Below are positions 54,401-64,000 of a DNA stretch of 64,000 nucleotides, in pieces. The notes beneath the pieces are model-generated. The model was not told the origin of the DNA and made no database searches. It saw nothing but the letters and a program-made list of their open reading frames with translations. The DNA comes from Crossaster papposus (lineage: Eukaryota > Echinodermata > Asteroidea > Velatida > Solasteridae), in contig JBAIAA010000441.1 in the NCBI GenBank assembly GCA_037893245.1, positions 248,001-312,000 on the forward strand. The letters are read 5' to 3'. Position numbers and translations under genes: made by a program. The number at the start of each line of letters is the position of its first letter. Position 1 is the stretch's first letter.

Positions 54401-57400
54401 GGAAAAAACACCAATTGGAAAAAACACCAATTGGAAAAAACACCAATTGGAAAAAACACCAATTGGAAAAAACACCAATTGGAAAAAACACCAATTGGAA
54501 AAAACACCAATTGGAAAAAACACCAATTGGAAAAAACACCAATTGGAAAAAACACCAATTGGAAAAACACCAATTGGAGAAAATAATGTCCAATTGGTTC
54601 CAACTAAAAAGTGCCAATACTCAATTGGTAAATATTCCAATTGGTTCCAATTTGAATTTTCAATTGGTAATGAATTGGAATTTTTGGTAAGGGACGACAG
54701 CATGAATGCAATTTGACATACCTGGAGCAAGTTCGGGCGTGAACTATAGTTAACCATAGTTCGACTAACGTCGCTCGAACGCAGAATGGTTGGACTATCT
54801 AGTCGACTATTTGGAACCAGACCCCGGAGCACGGTTGCCGCTGGTTGACAGTAGCCTCTTTTCATAGGAAAACATGGAGAGAACCAGTGACGTAGAAAAA
54901 GGTGATGCCAGTGGTCGGACGGAGGGAAAGGTAGTAACCCTAAGTGGAAATCTGGCGGGCCTAATGTAATTTTTGTCTTGTTTTTGGACCAACATGACTA
55001 ACGTTATGGCTTATCCTACTTATGTGCGTGGAAGAATAGTGGCAAAACCCATTTCATTCATGTCGCAAATGTAAACAAAGCGGTTGCCATCTTTTCAAAA
55101 ATAGTTTGACTAGAGCCGTTCGAGCGAACTGCATTTGAGCATACGCATTGGTAAAGCAGAGACTGACTAATGGTTAACTATAGTTCGCGCCCGAACTTGC
55201 TCCTGTATGTATGATTTGTTTTTAATTAAACAGGTCCCCCTGATACACCTGTCTTCACTGGCAGCACCTCTATGACAGAGGGTGTAATAACTACACTAAC
55301 GTGCACAGCAAACATGGGTTACCCTGGGGACTGGACTCTGATTTGGTCTGATCATCATGGAGGCTCACCTGCACCAACTACAACCTCATCAGCATCAGGT
55401 GATCGCTATAGCTTCAGCAGCACACTGAACTACGCACCAAGGAGACAGGATAATGGAGACACCATCACGTGTAGAGCAAACAAAGCTCCATGGACCACAG
55501 AGCCGGTGACATCTCTGGGTCCGATTGATGTCAAGTGTAAGTTATGAATAATAAATTTACAAATTAAAAAAACAAAATAAGGGAACCTTTGAATTTCCTG
55601 ACATGAAGTGTAAGGTATAATGTGCATTAATTTAGTTCCATGTACTTTCATGTACATGCAGTACTAACTTGTCTGTACTTATCAAAAGATTAACCATCTT
55701 GAATTCTTACATCAGTTTTTTGACACTTAATATTACCAGTATTCTCTCCTCGTTTCTTGATGAGAACGTCTTGTTTCCAGATAAAGCTATTATGGTGATA
55801 CATGTTTCTTTCCAGTTTTTTCAGGAACACCCATTGTGATGCAGACCTCAGCTACAGCAGACAATACAGCATCCCTGACCTGTATCTCAGACACCAGTAA
55901 CCCAGCTTCCACTATAACCTGGTCTAGGGGTAGTGTGGAGCTAACCACACCCACTGATCAACCTAACAGTCCTGGAGATTATGGGGGCAGAGTGACTACA
56001 GTCATCTACACGACAGGTGTCTTAGACAAGACTAACAATGGAGATGTGTACAAATGCTGTGCTACAAACCCAACTATCTCATCGTGCGCTGCCGATTTAT
56101 GTGAAATGCATACGCTGAATGTCAAATGTAAGTTTGGCTTTATTCTACAGGTAACATGTGCCTGGTGCGAAATACGGTACCCTCTGGAGACATGAACACA
56201 ATGTGTACAATGGAGACAAAACGTCTCCGGAGGGTAAATTTCTATAGATGAATAGGTCTCCACTGGGAATTTCACGAATTAGATTTTTAGATTTTACTTA
56301 AATTACTCAAAAACTAGGATTAGGATGTGGGTTAGGGTTAGTGTTTGGGTTAGGGTATAATATAATAATGTTAATAATGTTAGTTCTTATATAGCGCTTT
56401 AGACTCCCACAATGTGGGTGTATCAAAGCGCTTTACATTATTACCCCGGTCATTAGGCCCATGAAACATTCCAAATACCATCTCAGCTCCCTGGGGAGTA
56501 TACAGCTCAATGCTGCCATTTCGGCGCAAAGTAGCTAAATTCAACCACAATAACCATCTCTGCCCTCACAGGTACCCATTTACTCCTGGGTGGAGAGAAG
56601 CAATGAGTGACAAAGTGCCTTGCCCAAGGGCACACGTACCATAGTCCCAGGCTGGACTCGAACCCCCAACCTGTAGCTTTACCTACAGATTACAAATTCA
56701 ATGCTCCAGACCACGAGGCCATGGCACTCCACGGGTATATTGGGTCGAAATTTCAACCCAGGAAAAAAAATATGGTTAAAATGGGAGCATTTTGAAAAAC
56801 GTGCTCGACTTTCTAACCATTTTGTACACGAGAACAAAGCCATGTCTTCACAGTGATACAAAAATGCGAATACATGTACTAATGGCAAACTAGAACTCGG
56901 TATAGCACACAACTCTGCACCAACCGCAAACAAAAAACACTATTTCCCAAAGTTAACAAATTCATTTAGAGGGGATCCAGATTCCTGATTTGAAAATCCT
57001 TGAGTTTACTGAGAATGCCATCGGATGTGGTGTGTTGGTTAGTTTGAGATTCTCCTTGTGGCCCACTGATTTTAGTCAAAGTGGTGCAAACATAATAGGA
57101 AATAGTGTATAAAATACTTTTGCATCATCTTAAAATGTTAAACATTGTTTGGTCTTATTGCCCTGTGAATTTGACATTTGTAATGATGCTTTGTTAATAA
57201 AAATGTACATGTGCATATAGAGAATTGTTTGTCGTACTATCACGGCTACAGCACATTCAGCTGGATAGTTTGGTTATTATTGCCAATCATCATATTGCGT
57301 TATTAAACAACGCTGGTGGGAATCAGTTGATAAAGTTACTTTAGCTGCATCATGAGTTTGAACCAAATAATTACCTGTAGATGTATGTCAAAGTTAGCAA

Positions 57401-60400
57401 ATCTAAATATTTAATGTGTATTTCTTGGTTTTTGCTCTCTACAGATAAACCTGAATTTGACCCGTTGAGTAAATCTCCAGAATCTCCTATCACTGAAGGC
57501 AGTGATGTACAGGTACTTCTTAGTTGCACTGTGGATGCTAATCCGTTGCCTAGTGACATCACTTGGGGGAAGCAAAGACCTGGTACCACACTAGACCCAG
57601 CACCAGGCTCAGCAGTCTACAGTGATCGTACCAGTACATTGACTCTGAGTAATGTCAGGAGGGGGGAGACTGGGTACTACACATGCAGAGCAAATAACGG
57701 TGTACCTACAACTGACGCTAGCAGTGATGTGATCTCCGAACCAGTGACACTTATTGTGCATTGTAAGTTTGTCATTAGTTGTGCATACGGTCCATCTTAA
57801 GAGTTTCATTTCAGATGCTTCATATATACTTTTATTTACCAAAGTAATCTAATCTGTGCTTCAGATACATGCATGTACACATATAAACTGCCCTGAAAGG
57901 AACAACAGATGATAATTCTTGTGATTTTTTGATATTTTCATCTGACTTGCAAAGTACAGTTGCTAATGGGTTGATGCAATTTCTATACAGATGAGGTAAA
58001 CATCACCAATAAGGCTATGGATGAGCAAGGCGGTAAAGAAGGCCAAAGTGCTGTCTTGCCCTGCGTTGCAGAAGGCAATCCTAAGCCAGTCATGAGGTGG
58101 TATAATCCAAACAATACCATGATTGTCAACAATGGTATGGACGAAGGAAAGTTCCTTATAACCAGTGAGACTACCGGTGGAGATGGTGTGTTTACTTTTG
58201 TGGTCACCAGCACCTTGACCATCAACAACATCGATTCTGATTTGGACTTTGGGACGTATACCTGCATCAGCTCAAATGTAATCGGTCAGGAAGACTCACT
58301 GAAAATCAATCTCACTGGAACAAGTAAGAAGACATTCGAAGGGAAAACAAACCTCTTTGTAAAGGTTTATCTAGATTTCGGGTCCAATTCTTCTTTACCA
58401 TTTGTTTGGTCAAAAAGACCCAGAAAAGTATAGAGCTAATTTGGACCCGTATTCCAAGTCTGTCGGAGCCTGAATTTTTTGTTTGTTGTTTTTTTTTCTT
58501 CTCTTTCTCTCCATAATTCCGTTATTCACCACAGACAAACCGAATGATTCTAATGTCGTTTTTGGGGTGCAGATGTTTCACTTTTGTTCAACATATGGCC
58601 ATCCTGTCCCAACGATTATGTTAAACAAATCTAAATGTAAGAATAGCCTTTCACTTGGATCATCACACAATGGATTTTTAACATGTACAATGTAGGACGA
58701 CCAGACCCACCTACTGCAGTTGAGATAATTGAGCGAACAGTATCGTCTCTGACTGTGAGGTGGACTGCAGGCCTTTATGATGGCGGTGAGCAGCAGTCAT
58801 TCCGTGTCAGTTATCTCAAGACATCAGAAGACTCGGAGGTCTTCAGTCAAGAAATGGGAGAAGAGACAACATTCACAGCAACGGGTCTGGAGGCTTACAC
58901 ACAGTATGAGATCAGGGTGTATGCTAAGAATGATGTCGGGCAAAACAGAGATTACGCCAGCACAAAGGGATATACACGACGTAAGTATAAAATAGTTTGT
59001 TAATATGTGTCTTGTAAAAACATTTCAGATAAATTTCCCTGACTAAAAATGAACAGTTTAAAGTTGTGAAAGACGAAAGTAAAAAAAAAATTCAATGATT
59101 AAGCTCGAAGGTTAAATAAAAACCCAAACCCTAATTCCAAAACCTAAAATACACACCCCAAAACACTGACCCCAAAACGTTTACCTCATAACAACCATGA
59201 CCTATAAACAGAACCAAACTAACAAACCTCAACACCCAAACCGCTTGTACCTCGTACCTAAAAACCTAAAAAAACTAAAACAAACTAAAAAAACAAAAAA
59301 ACATAACAAACCTAAAAAACCTAACAAACCTAAAAAACCTTAACCTTAAAGTTCCAAACCTTAATACCCCAAAGTCAATAAACCTGGGCCAAACCCAAAC
59401 CATACATTCTTATCTTCAAAATCCAACACCTCAAAACACCTAAATCACAAAACCCAAATACAATTATCCCCACACACAAACTATTGCATGAACAACAAAA
59501 TATCAAAATTTAGAAAACGTGGGATACTTACAAGGACCGGATTTGCATATTTAATTACCGTGTTAATTAGACCACTACTGGACTTTAATCCAAACACTAA
59601 CGACGCAAACACTACGCAAAATTGCCTAATTTAAGAGGTTTTCAATTATCTGATTTCACCCCCAACTGGAATATGTAGGGGAGGACTTGGGCTTTCCAAA
59701 TTACGCAAATTCTCAAAATTGACCACCCCTTCATATTTTGACTTTAAAAGGCCATATCTCCGAATCACATTGTGCGACTTTACTCTCATTTCGTGGTGAC
59801 AGGTCACATGTATGACTAGGCCTTAATAGGAATCGTTGCTTGTTGTCACACTTCACCATTAATGATTAAACACCGCCCTCTGTGTTCACTGTACATGTGC
59901 CCCTGTATATAAACCTTGTATGATGATGCCCCTCTCCGTTGCATCTGATAAGTAGCTGTAGCTAAGAAAGCTTATGCACACTTTTACAAGTAGTTAGTCT
60001 CTGAGAAGTGCTACCTTACTTTTATATTCTCTATTTTGCCAGACTGACACAGGTGCCCACCTTTTTTGCCTATAACATAATGTATGTTTTTCTCTGTTTT
60101 TTTCTTGTAGCTAAACCTCCAGACCCAGACTCAGGTGCGTTAAATTTGAACATCTACATCTACATGTATGTATATATACATAAACACATAGAAATTTCAC
60201 GAAGATTTAACATGTTGTATCTATATAGGATTTGTTTAAATCCCTGGCTAATTCGTCAACATTTTAGGCTTAAGGCGCTTAGGCTCCAACTGCGGGTACA
60301 TATACTCTAGCCACATTCTGGAGCCAATTTCATAGAGCTGCTTAAGCATACAAATTGCTTAAGCACAAAACATTCTTGCTTAGTAAAACCAGCTTACGAG

Positions 60401-62635
60401 CGGCAACTCCATGTGATGTATATTATTTGTGATTAGTATTTAGCTGTTAGCTTAGCATAACGGTCACATGGAATTTTAGCTTGTAACCTGATTTACTAAG
60501 CAAGGGTTTTTGTGCTTAAGCAAAATTGTGTGCTTAAGCAGCTCTATGAAATTGGCCCCGTGCTTGTTGTGCTTCAGTAACATTCAATCCGTGGTTATAT
60601 GAATCTAAAAGTTTTACTATTTCCGTTTGCTTCTTTTTTTTATTTGCTTTTCCGTTAATTTGGAAGTCGAAGCCGAAGACAAGGCAATTAGTTTTTGAAA
60701 ACTTTCGTAATTCGTAACAGCTGGCCAAGTGAGGGCAGTAGAACCGTGGTGTCTTTTCTATTCTTATCCAAGAATTGAAGAGTTGGATTTTTTTAATTAT
60801 TTGTGACCCACTCCACAATAATGGGTATTATGTCACAAAATAGTGAAATTGAGTTATATATATGGTTGGAAAGCCCACAGCGTAAGCTTCCAGTTTGTAT
60901 ATAATAGAGCTCCATAGCTACTCCCGTTCTGGAGATATGACATGTTTTTGCTTTTATTATTATTATTATTATTATTATTAATTTCTGGTAATGAAACCAA
61001 GGATCCTTCAAAAGTGCTCAAGGCACTGTAGCTCGTAAGCCTGAAGAAACCCGTAGACAGAGTCTGTGTCAGCCAGGAACACCGGGGCAAACCCCTTCTC
61101 TTAGCGATAAGTGTTCTGGGTTCTTTTACGTGCATTATACAATTTTATAATGTTATCATGGGAAAGATATATACACACATTATAAATTATACAACACACG
61201 GGACCTACAACTTTACGTCCCATCCGAAGGACGAAGCAATAGTGGTTTAATTGCCTTGCTTAAGGACACACGTGTCCACACCGAGACTCGAACTCACGCT
61301 CTGCGGAACAGAAAACCAAGCTCTTAACCGCTCGGCCACGAGTTCAAATTACACAACTGAGAAAACAGGCTTTGAAAAACCGGCTTTGTTGTGGAACAAC
61401 AGAACGATGAACACAAAATGGGCGTGTTTTCCACTTTAATCATCAAAATCAACATTTCTTTAAATGAAACCTGAAAATATTGGTGTTAAAGATGTCATTA
61501 TTGGCAAAAAATGTAAATCACATTTTGTTGAAATGTTTATCCTCTCAACGTTGAGTAGTCCATTACATGATAGTGCACAGCGCGACTTAATACCCTTTAT
61601 TGCAGAGCCGGTCACATTTATTCACGATCCCTTTTTGAATATCCAATTATCAGGGATTACTGTCGAGTTCAACAAGGCAGATGGAACTGTAAAAGTTGGA
61701 GGATTGACGGGGAACGGATGCATCCAGCTGGAGGTCCAATACCAAGGCAACGCTACCTGGTATCAGTGTGGAAAGTGTATTGTGTCTGATGAGACAGTGA
61801 TGCTCTCTGATCATTGCCCGACGCCACGACAGCGAAGAAGACGAGCTGTAGGAGACATTGAAGACGTCCGAGCCAAGCTTTGTATTGATGGTGTGTGCAG
61901 TCAACCAGCGGATGTCAAAGAAGGTAGCAATTTACATTGCCAATTTGTATTCGTGACAAATTAATTTTTCTTGTCATAAAAACATGTGGTACGATGTGCG
62001 TCGATTCGGTAACTCATAATCCAGCCTAAACAATTGAGTGCCGAGGTCTGGCCTTGTGGTCTGGACCCTGGATCAGAGCATTAAATTAAGTGGTTAATTC
62101 TGCATGTTGTGGGTTCGAGCCAAGCCTGGAGTTATGGCGCATGTGCCTGGTGCGCCCTTGGGTGAGGCACTTCTTATACTCCTCATTTCTTCTTTCCATC
62201 CAGTAAATGGGTACCCGAGAGGGCAGATTTGAGGCTGATTTTAGCTGCTTTATGCCTAAATGGCAGCATCGAGTTGTAAACTTCATTATTAGCCCAATGA
62301 TGAGCAGGGTTTGCATGATGTAGTGCCTTGAGCCCCTGGCAGGGTGGATCGATATGCACACTTTATAATTATTACTTAACAGTGCTTGGAGTTCAAGCCA
62401 ATCTCGTTATAAAAATAAGATTAAATGATGATCTGAAATATTAAGCTTTTTTGTTTTAAGGAGAAGATGATTTAAGATACATTTGTTTGTTTTGCATTGA
62501 AAGCTCGATCTGCTCAACCTGGTGGGGCCAATGTAGGTGTCATTGTTGGTGTCATCGTTGGCATTGTCGGGCTTATTGTCATCGTCGTTGCCATTGCATA
62601 CTATGCGAAGAGGAGGTATAGAAATCATAGAAAAG
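45416..62635 (+). CDS. Gene C: Ig/FN3 receptor tyrosine kinase, 3' kinase part outside window
   Basis: Exons: 45416-45473, 46187-46561, 50220-50558, 55234-55536, 55816-56127, 57445-57762, 57991-58323, 58696-58980, 60111-60134, 61654-61923, 62504-62635. They give signal peptide, Ig1, Ig3, Ig4, Ig5, Ig6, Ig7, FN3, hinge, Cys module with polybasic site and the transmembrane helix. Every exon is open with conserved splice sites, and Ig1 is intact, unlike gene B. Ig2 has been deleted apart from its first 19 or so bases. Because Ig1 ends and Ig3 begins in phase 1, Ig1 can splice to Ig3 in frame. By analogy with genes A and B, the small juxtamembrane exons and the kinase should follow the 19-bp array that runs off the right edge. 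C carries the largest insertions of the three genes, in the Ig1-Ig3 and Ig3-Ig4 introns. Confidence 0.87.
45644..46061. mobile_element. GTGACC-family MITE, gene C intron 1
   Basis: Ends GTGACCAGCTCTACAAAAAG and TTTTGCAGAGCCGGTCAC. Absent from gene B intron 1, which has its own member elsewhere in the same intron. Confidence 0.85.
46187..46561 (+). CDS. Gene C exon 2: V-type Ig1, intact
   Basis: 375 bp, open throughout: [21 protein letters not shown], then DDGEYSCRVEY and TTQLMVYG. This is the intact reference for the broken gene B copy. Confidence 0.92.
46854..47255. mobile_element. TTAA-flanked element rich in TGGACTC, gene C, inverted
   Basis: Reverse-complement copy of 35771-36180, left TTAA at 46850-46853. 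It is in the Ig1-Ig3 intron. Confidence 0.8.
47338..49235. other. Gene C-specific 1.9-kb insertion without genes
   Basis: Gene B has no counterpart: its 19905-19915 joins directly what flanks this segment. It contains a loose repeat of GGGCACACCAGACCCTG (47480-47640), scattered CAAT/AT-rich DNA and no convincing exon. It may be a decayed transposon. No clear ends found. Confidence 0.6.
49357..49730. mobile_element. TTAA-flanked MITE (GGATACACCATT ends), gene C
   Basis: GGATACACCATT near the left end and AATGGTGTATCC near the right end. TTAA at 49353-49356 and 49731-49734. Gene B lacks it at about 20010. The 115-residue open frame inside looks like chance. Confidence 0.75.
50030..50048 (+). 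pseudogene. Gene C: remnant of the Ig2 exon
   Basis: The Ig2 acceptor and about 19 bases of the exon (TGCTCCCATCGAGCATCAC) remain. The next base jumps to sequence that in gene B lies about 1.2 kb further on (near 21572). If spliced here the frame would soon meet TAA. Confidence 0.85.
50220..50558 (+). CDS. Gene C exon: Ig3 (C2-type)
   Basis: 339 bp, [20 protein letters not shown] start, Cys in [15 protein letters not shown] and VKCMART. Can follow Ig1 in frame. Confidence 0.93.
51095..51860. repeat. CCAATTGG array, left arm of the 3.8-kb element
   Basis: About twenty units of roughly 32-45 bp such as CATTCCCAATTGGAATCCC plus TTCTGAACGTTT or GTCTATCATTT. Each has a perfect CCAATTGG centre and TTCCAATTGGAA as a longer palindrome. 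Confidence 0.93.
52990..53890 (+). mobile_element. Broken gag-like fossil inside the 3.8-kb element
   Basis: Coding-like DNA with a GRPQRERHPTQKALANEIE start region and an Ala/Glu-rich coiled-coil-like end, which recalls the N-terminal gag region of BEL/Pao-type LTR elements. It is broken in a few places. No LTRs, RT or integrase were found around it. Family assignment is tentative. Confidence 0.45.
53935..53948. repeat. Single end of the TTAA MITE family
   Basis: CCGGCGCGAACTGG followed by TTAA at 53949-53952, preceded by TTATATATGTCATC as in the complete copies. The opposite end is missing or is the weak match near 52859 (TTAACAGTTCACCGCGC). Confidence 0.75.
54297..54585. repeat. CCAATTGG array, right arm of the 3.8-kb element
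   Basis: About eighteen units of CACCAATTGGAAAAAA (14-16 bp). Same palindromic centre as the left arm but a different unit length and flank. The unit is open in several frames, which makes false ORFs. Confidence 0.94.
54725..55202. mobile_element. MITE, GAGCAAGTTCGGGC family, gene C Ig3-Ig4 intron
   Basis: Almost identical to 1215-1692 and at the same site, so it was inserted before genes A and C separated or was spread by conversion. Confidence 0.88.
55234..55536 (+). CDS. Gene C exon: Ig4 (C2-type)
   Basis: 303 bp. [32 protein letters not shown] and [11 protein letters not shown]. Close to gene A. Confidence 0.93.
55816..56127 (+). CDS. Gene C exon: Ig5
   Basis: 312 bp. [20 protein letters not shown], then [18 protein letters not shown] and YKCCATNP. 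The middle strands differ from gene B (WYKDDVG there). Confidence 0.93.
56365..56737 (-). mobile_element. tRNA-derived SINE, minus strand, gene C
   Basis: On the minus strand: CCTCGTGGTCTGGAGCATTG A-box region, GGTTCGAGTCCAGCC B-box, body with GGCAAGGCACTTTGTCAC, and a tail rich in TTATTA. In the Ig5-Ig6 intron. Confidence 0.82.
57445..57762 (+). CDS. Gene C exon: Ig6 (I-type)
   Basis: 318 bp. [36 protein letters not shown] and [10 protein letters not shown]. Confidence 0.94.
57991..58323 (+). CDS. Gene C exon: Ig7 (I-type)
   Basis: 333 bp. [30 protein letters not shown] and [12 protein letters not shown]. Donor GTAAGA. Confidence 0.94.
58535..58695 (+). pseudogene. Gene C: relict eighth Ig exon
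   Basis: Counterpart of 25443-25600: [20 protein letters not shown], then YGHPVPT and GFLTCTM before TAG. Open in the same frame as gene B although it cannot join the FN3 frame. Confidence 0.45.
58696..58980 (+). CDS. Gene C exon: fibronectin type III domain
   Basis: 285 bp. [32 protein letters not shown] and [12 protein letters not shown]. Phase 1 at both ends. Confidence 0.93.
60111..60134 (+). CDS. Gene C exon: 24-bp hinge
   Basis: PKPPDPDS microexon, identical to gene B. Confidence 0.75.
60803..61615. mobile_element. GTGACC-family MITE with a nested SINE, gene C
   Basis: Ends GTGACCCACTCCACAATAAT and TTTATTGCAGAGCCGGTCAC, ATTT duplicated at 60799-60802 and 61616-61619. Gene B has the empty site TTATTTATTCACG at 28225. 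A SINE (60953-61345) sits inside. The right end stops only 38 bp before the next exon, so the exon's upstream region, branch point included, is partly MITE sequence. Confidence 0.92.
60953..61345 (-). mobile_element. tRNA-derived SINE, minus strand, nested
   Basis: Read on the minus strand it starts with GTGGCCGAGCGGTTAAGAGC, a tRNA-Leu-like A-box region, then a GAGTTCGAGTC B-box. It ends in an ATT-type tail (the TTATTATT run at 60955-60979). Confidence 0.87.
61654..61923 (+). CDS. Gene C exon: Cys module with furin-like site
   Basis: One codon longer than gene B. The polybasic site reads [14 protein letters not shown]. Cys positions are conserved. RQRR fits the furin pattern RxxR even though the second residue differs from B. 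Confidence 0.9.
62040..62370 (+). mobile_element. tRNA-derived SINE, gene C, longer copy
   Basis: Same site as gene B. It extends to a 3' end reading TGCACTTTATAATTATTACTT, which B has lost at the junction with another element. Confidence 0.82.
62504..62635 (+). CDS. Gene C exon: transmembrane helix
   Basis: [20 protein letters not shown], then [18 protein letters not shown]: last exon of gene C in the window. Confidence 0.93.
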
Positions 62636-62966
62636 GTAAGATTGAGAAATGTAAAGCCTGTTGTTTTTCTAGAACATTATATCTGTAATCTGGCGGATGC
62701 TTTTGGCTGTATTTAGATTTCTTCCGAATTGTCGGTGAACTAAAATAGTACAGGCAATATGCGAATATGACCTTATACTAATTGCAACACAAATAATTTC
62801 AACTGTTGTAGTCTCATAAATATGTCCTCAGGTCTCAAGAGTTCCAAGTGGTGGAAAGTATTAAGAAATACAAAAATTGGTGATGCCACAATTTCCCATT
62901 GCCACCCATGTAAAACTGTATCTATGTTTTTTGCATGTAGTGCAGGAGCCAGGGGTCATTTATATA

Positions 62967-64000
62967 ACAATAATTGAACCTAACAAACGTGATTGAACCT
63001 AGCAGACGTGATTGAACCTAACAAACATGATTGAACCTAACAAACGTGATTGAACCCAACAAACGTGATTGAACCCAACAAACGCGATTGAACCTAACAA
63101 ACAATGATTGAACCTAACAGACGCGATTAAACCTAACAGACGCGATTGAACCTAACAGACGCGATTGAACCCAACAGACGCGATTGAACCCAACAGGCGC
63201 GATTGAACCCAACAGGCGCAATTGAACCCAACAGGCGCGATTGAACCCAACAGGCGCGATTGAACCCAACAGGCGCGATTGAACCCAACAGGCGCGATTG
63301 AACCCAACAGGCGCGATTGAACCCAACAGGCGCGATTGAACCCAACAGGCGCGATTGAACCCAACAGGCGCGATTGAACCCAACAGGCGCGATTGAACCC
63401 AACAGGCGCGATTGAACCCAACAGGCGCGATTGAACCCAACAGGCGCGATTGAACCCAACAGGCGCGATTGAACCCAACAGGCGCGATTGAACCCAACAG
63501 GCGCGATTGAACCCAACAGGCGCGATTGAACCCAACAGGCGCGATTGAACCCAACAGGCGCGATTGAACCCAACAGGCGCGATTGAACCCAACAGGCGCG
63601 ATTGAACCCAACAGGCGCGATTGAACCCAACAGGCGCGATTGAACCCAACAGGCGCGATTGAACCCAACAGGCGCGATTGAACCCAACAGGCGCGATTGA
63701 ACCCAACAGGCGCGATTGAACCCAACAGGCGCGATTGAACCCAACAGGCGCGATTGAACCCAACAGGCGCGATTGAACCCAACAGGCGCGATTGAACCCA
63801 ACAGGCGCGATTGAACCCAACAGGCGCGATTGAACCCAACAGGCGCGATTGAACCCAACAGGCGCGATTGAACCCAACAGGCGCGATTGAACCCAACAGG
63901 CGCGATTGAACCCAACAGGCGCGATTGAACCCAACAGGCGCGATTGAACCCAACAGGCGCGATTGAACCCAACAGGCGCGATTGAACCCAACAGGCGCGA
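62967..64000. repeat. 19-bp minisatellite, gene C, runs off the window
   Basis: Same intron as in A and B. It passes from mixed units to the pure ATTGAACCCAACAGGCGCG form at about 63190 and reaches the window edge, so its length and the kinase exons behind it are unknown. Confidence 0.95.

Larger units (their letters stand above)
50878..54693. mobile_element. 3.8-kb inverted-repeat element with CCAATTGG arrays, gene C
   Basis: Genes A and B read straight through this site (CAGCAACGACAGC). In C the site is split by an element starting CCCTTACCAAAATGACCAAT and ending AATTTTTGGTAAGGG, with AC repeated on both sides. The similarity of the two ends goes on for about 45 bp. Each end is followed inward by an array built on the palindrome CCAATTGG (about 50890-51860 and 54190-54680). 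The core (51900-54150) has no transposase I can recognise and includes a broken gag-like fossil and a lone TTAA-MITE end. Confidence 0.85.

Noticed and set aside
54132-54865. Open frames repeating KNTNWKKHQLEKTPIG and FSNWCFFQLVFFPIGV
   Set aside because: Both strands of the CCAATTGG array in the right arm of the transposable element.

Overview
The window is eukaryotic nuclear DNA: exons of about 20-390 bp with GT/AG borders, long AT-rich introns, AATAAA signals, tRNA-derived SINEs, many MITEs and minisatellites. The protein families and the repeat style suggest an invertebrate deuterostome (amphioxus, echinoderm or hemichordate grade). I cannot name the species.

The main content is a head-to-tail array of three paralogous receptor tyrosine kinase (RTK) genes on the + strand, in a segmental duplication with a period near 27 kb. 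Gene A (1-12995) lacks its 5' part. Gene B (18273-39632) runs from start codon to stop codon. Gene C (45416 to beyond 62635) has its ectodomain and membrane exons here, and its kinase lies past the right edge. The full layout, read from B and C, is: signal peptide, V-type Ig1, Ig2-Ig7, one FN3, a short hinge, a Cys-containing module with a polybasic furin-like site, a transmembrane helix, a short juxtamembrane region with a YGNV motif, a complete tyrosine kinase resembling RET/FGFR by eye, and a short tail with SIYEVV. All ectodomain exons begin and end in phase 1, so whole domains can be lost without breaking the frame.

The paralogs differ by whole domains. A has lost everything between Ig4 and the membrane helix. 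B has a 23-bp tandem duplication that breaks Ig1. C has lost Ig2. A and C share a MITE at one site in the Ig3-Ig4 intron that B lacks, and their neighbouring Ig4 and membrane exons are more alike, so they are sisters there or have been converted.

Introns and the two intergenic spacers (12996-18272 and 39633-45415, duplicates of each other) are full of repeats. A 19-bp minisatellite sits in the same intron of all three genes. A 21-bp array in A multiplies a 5' splice-site-like sequence. Head-to-head arrays can form giant hairpins. MITEs fall into a GTGACC family with 4-bp target duplications, several TTAA-inserting families and long palindromes. There are tRNA-derived SINEs, a small Ty3/Gypsy-like LTR fossil in gene A, and a 3.8-kb inverted-repeat element in gene C whose two ends are filled with CCAATTGG palindromes. 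Fragments of a pterin-4a-carbinolamine dehydratase (PCBD) gene lie in both spacers next to a TTAA-element end.

Most long open frames in the window are artefacts of minisatellites whose unit contains no stop. No RNA gene, CRISPR array or bacterial-type operon was seen.
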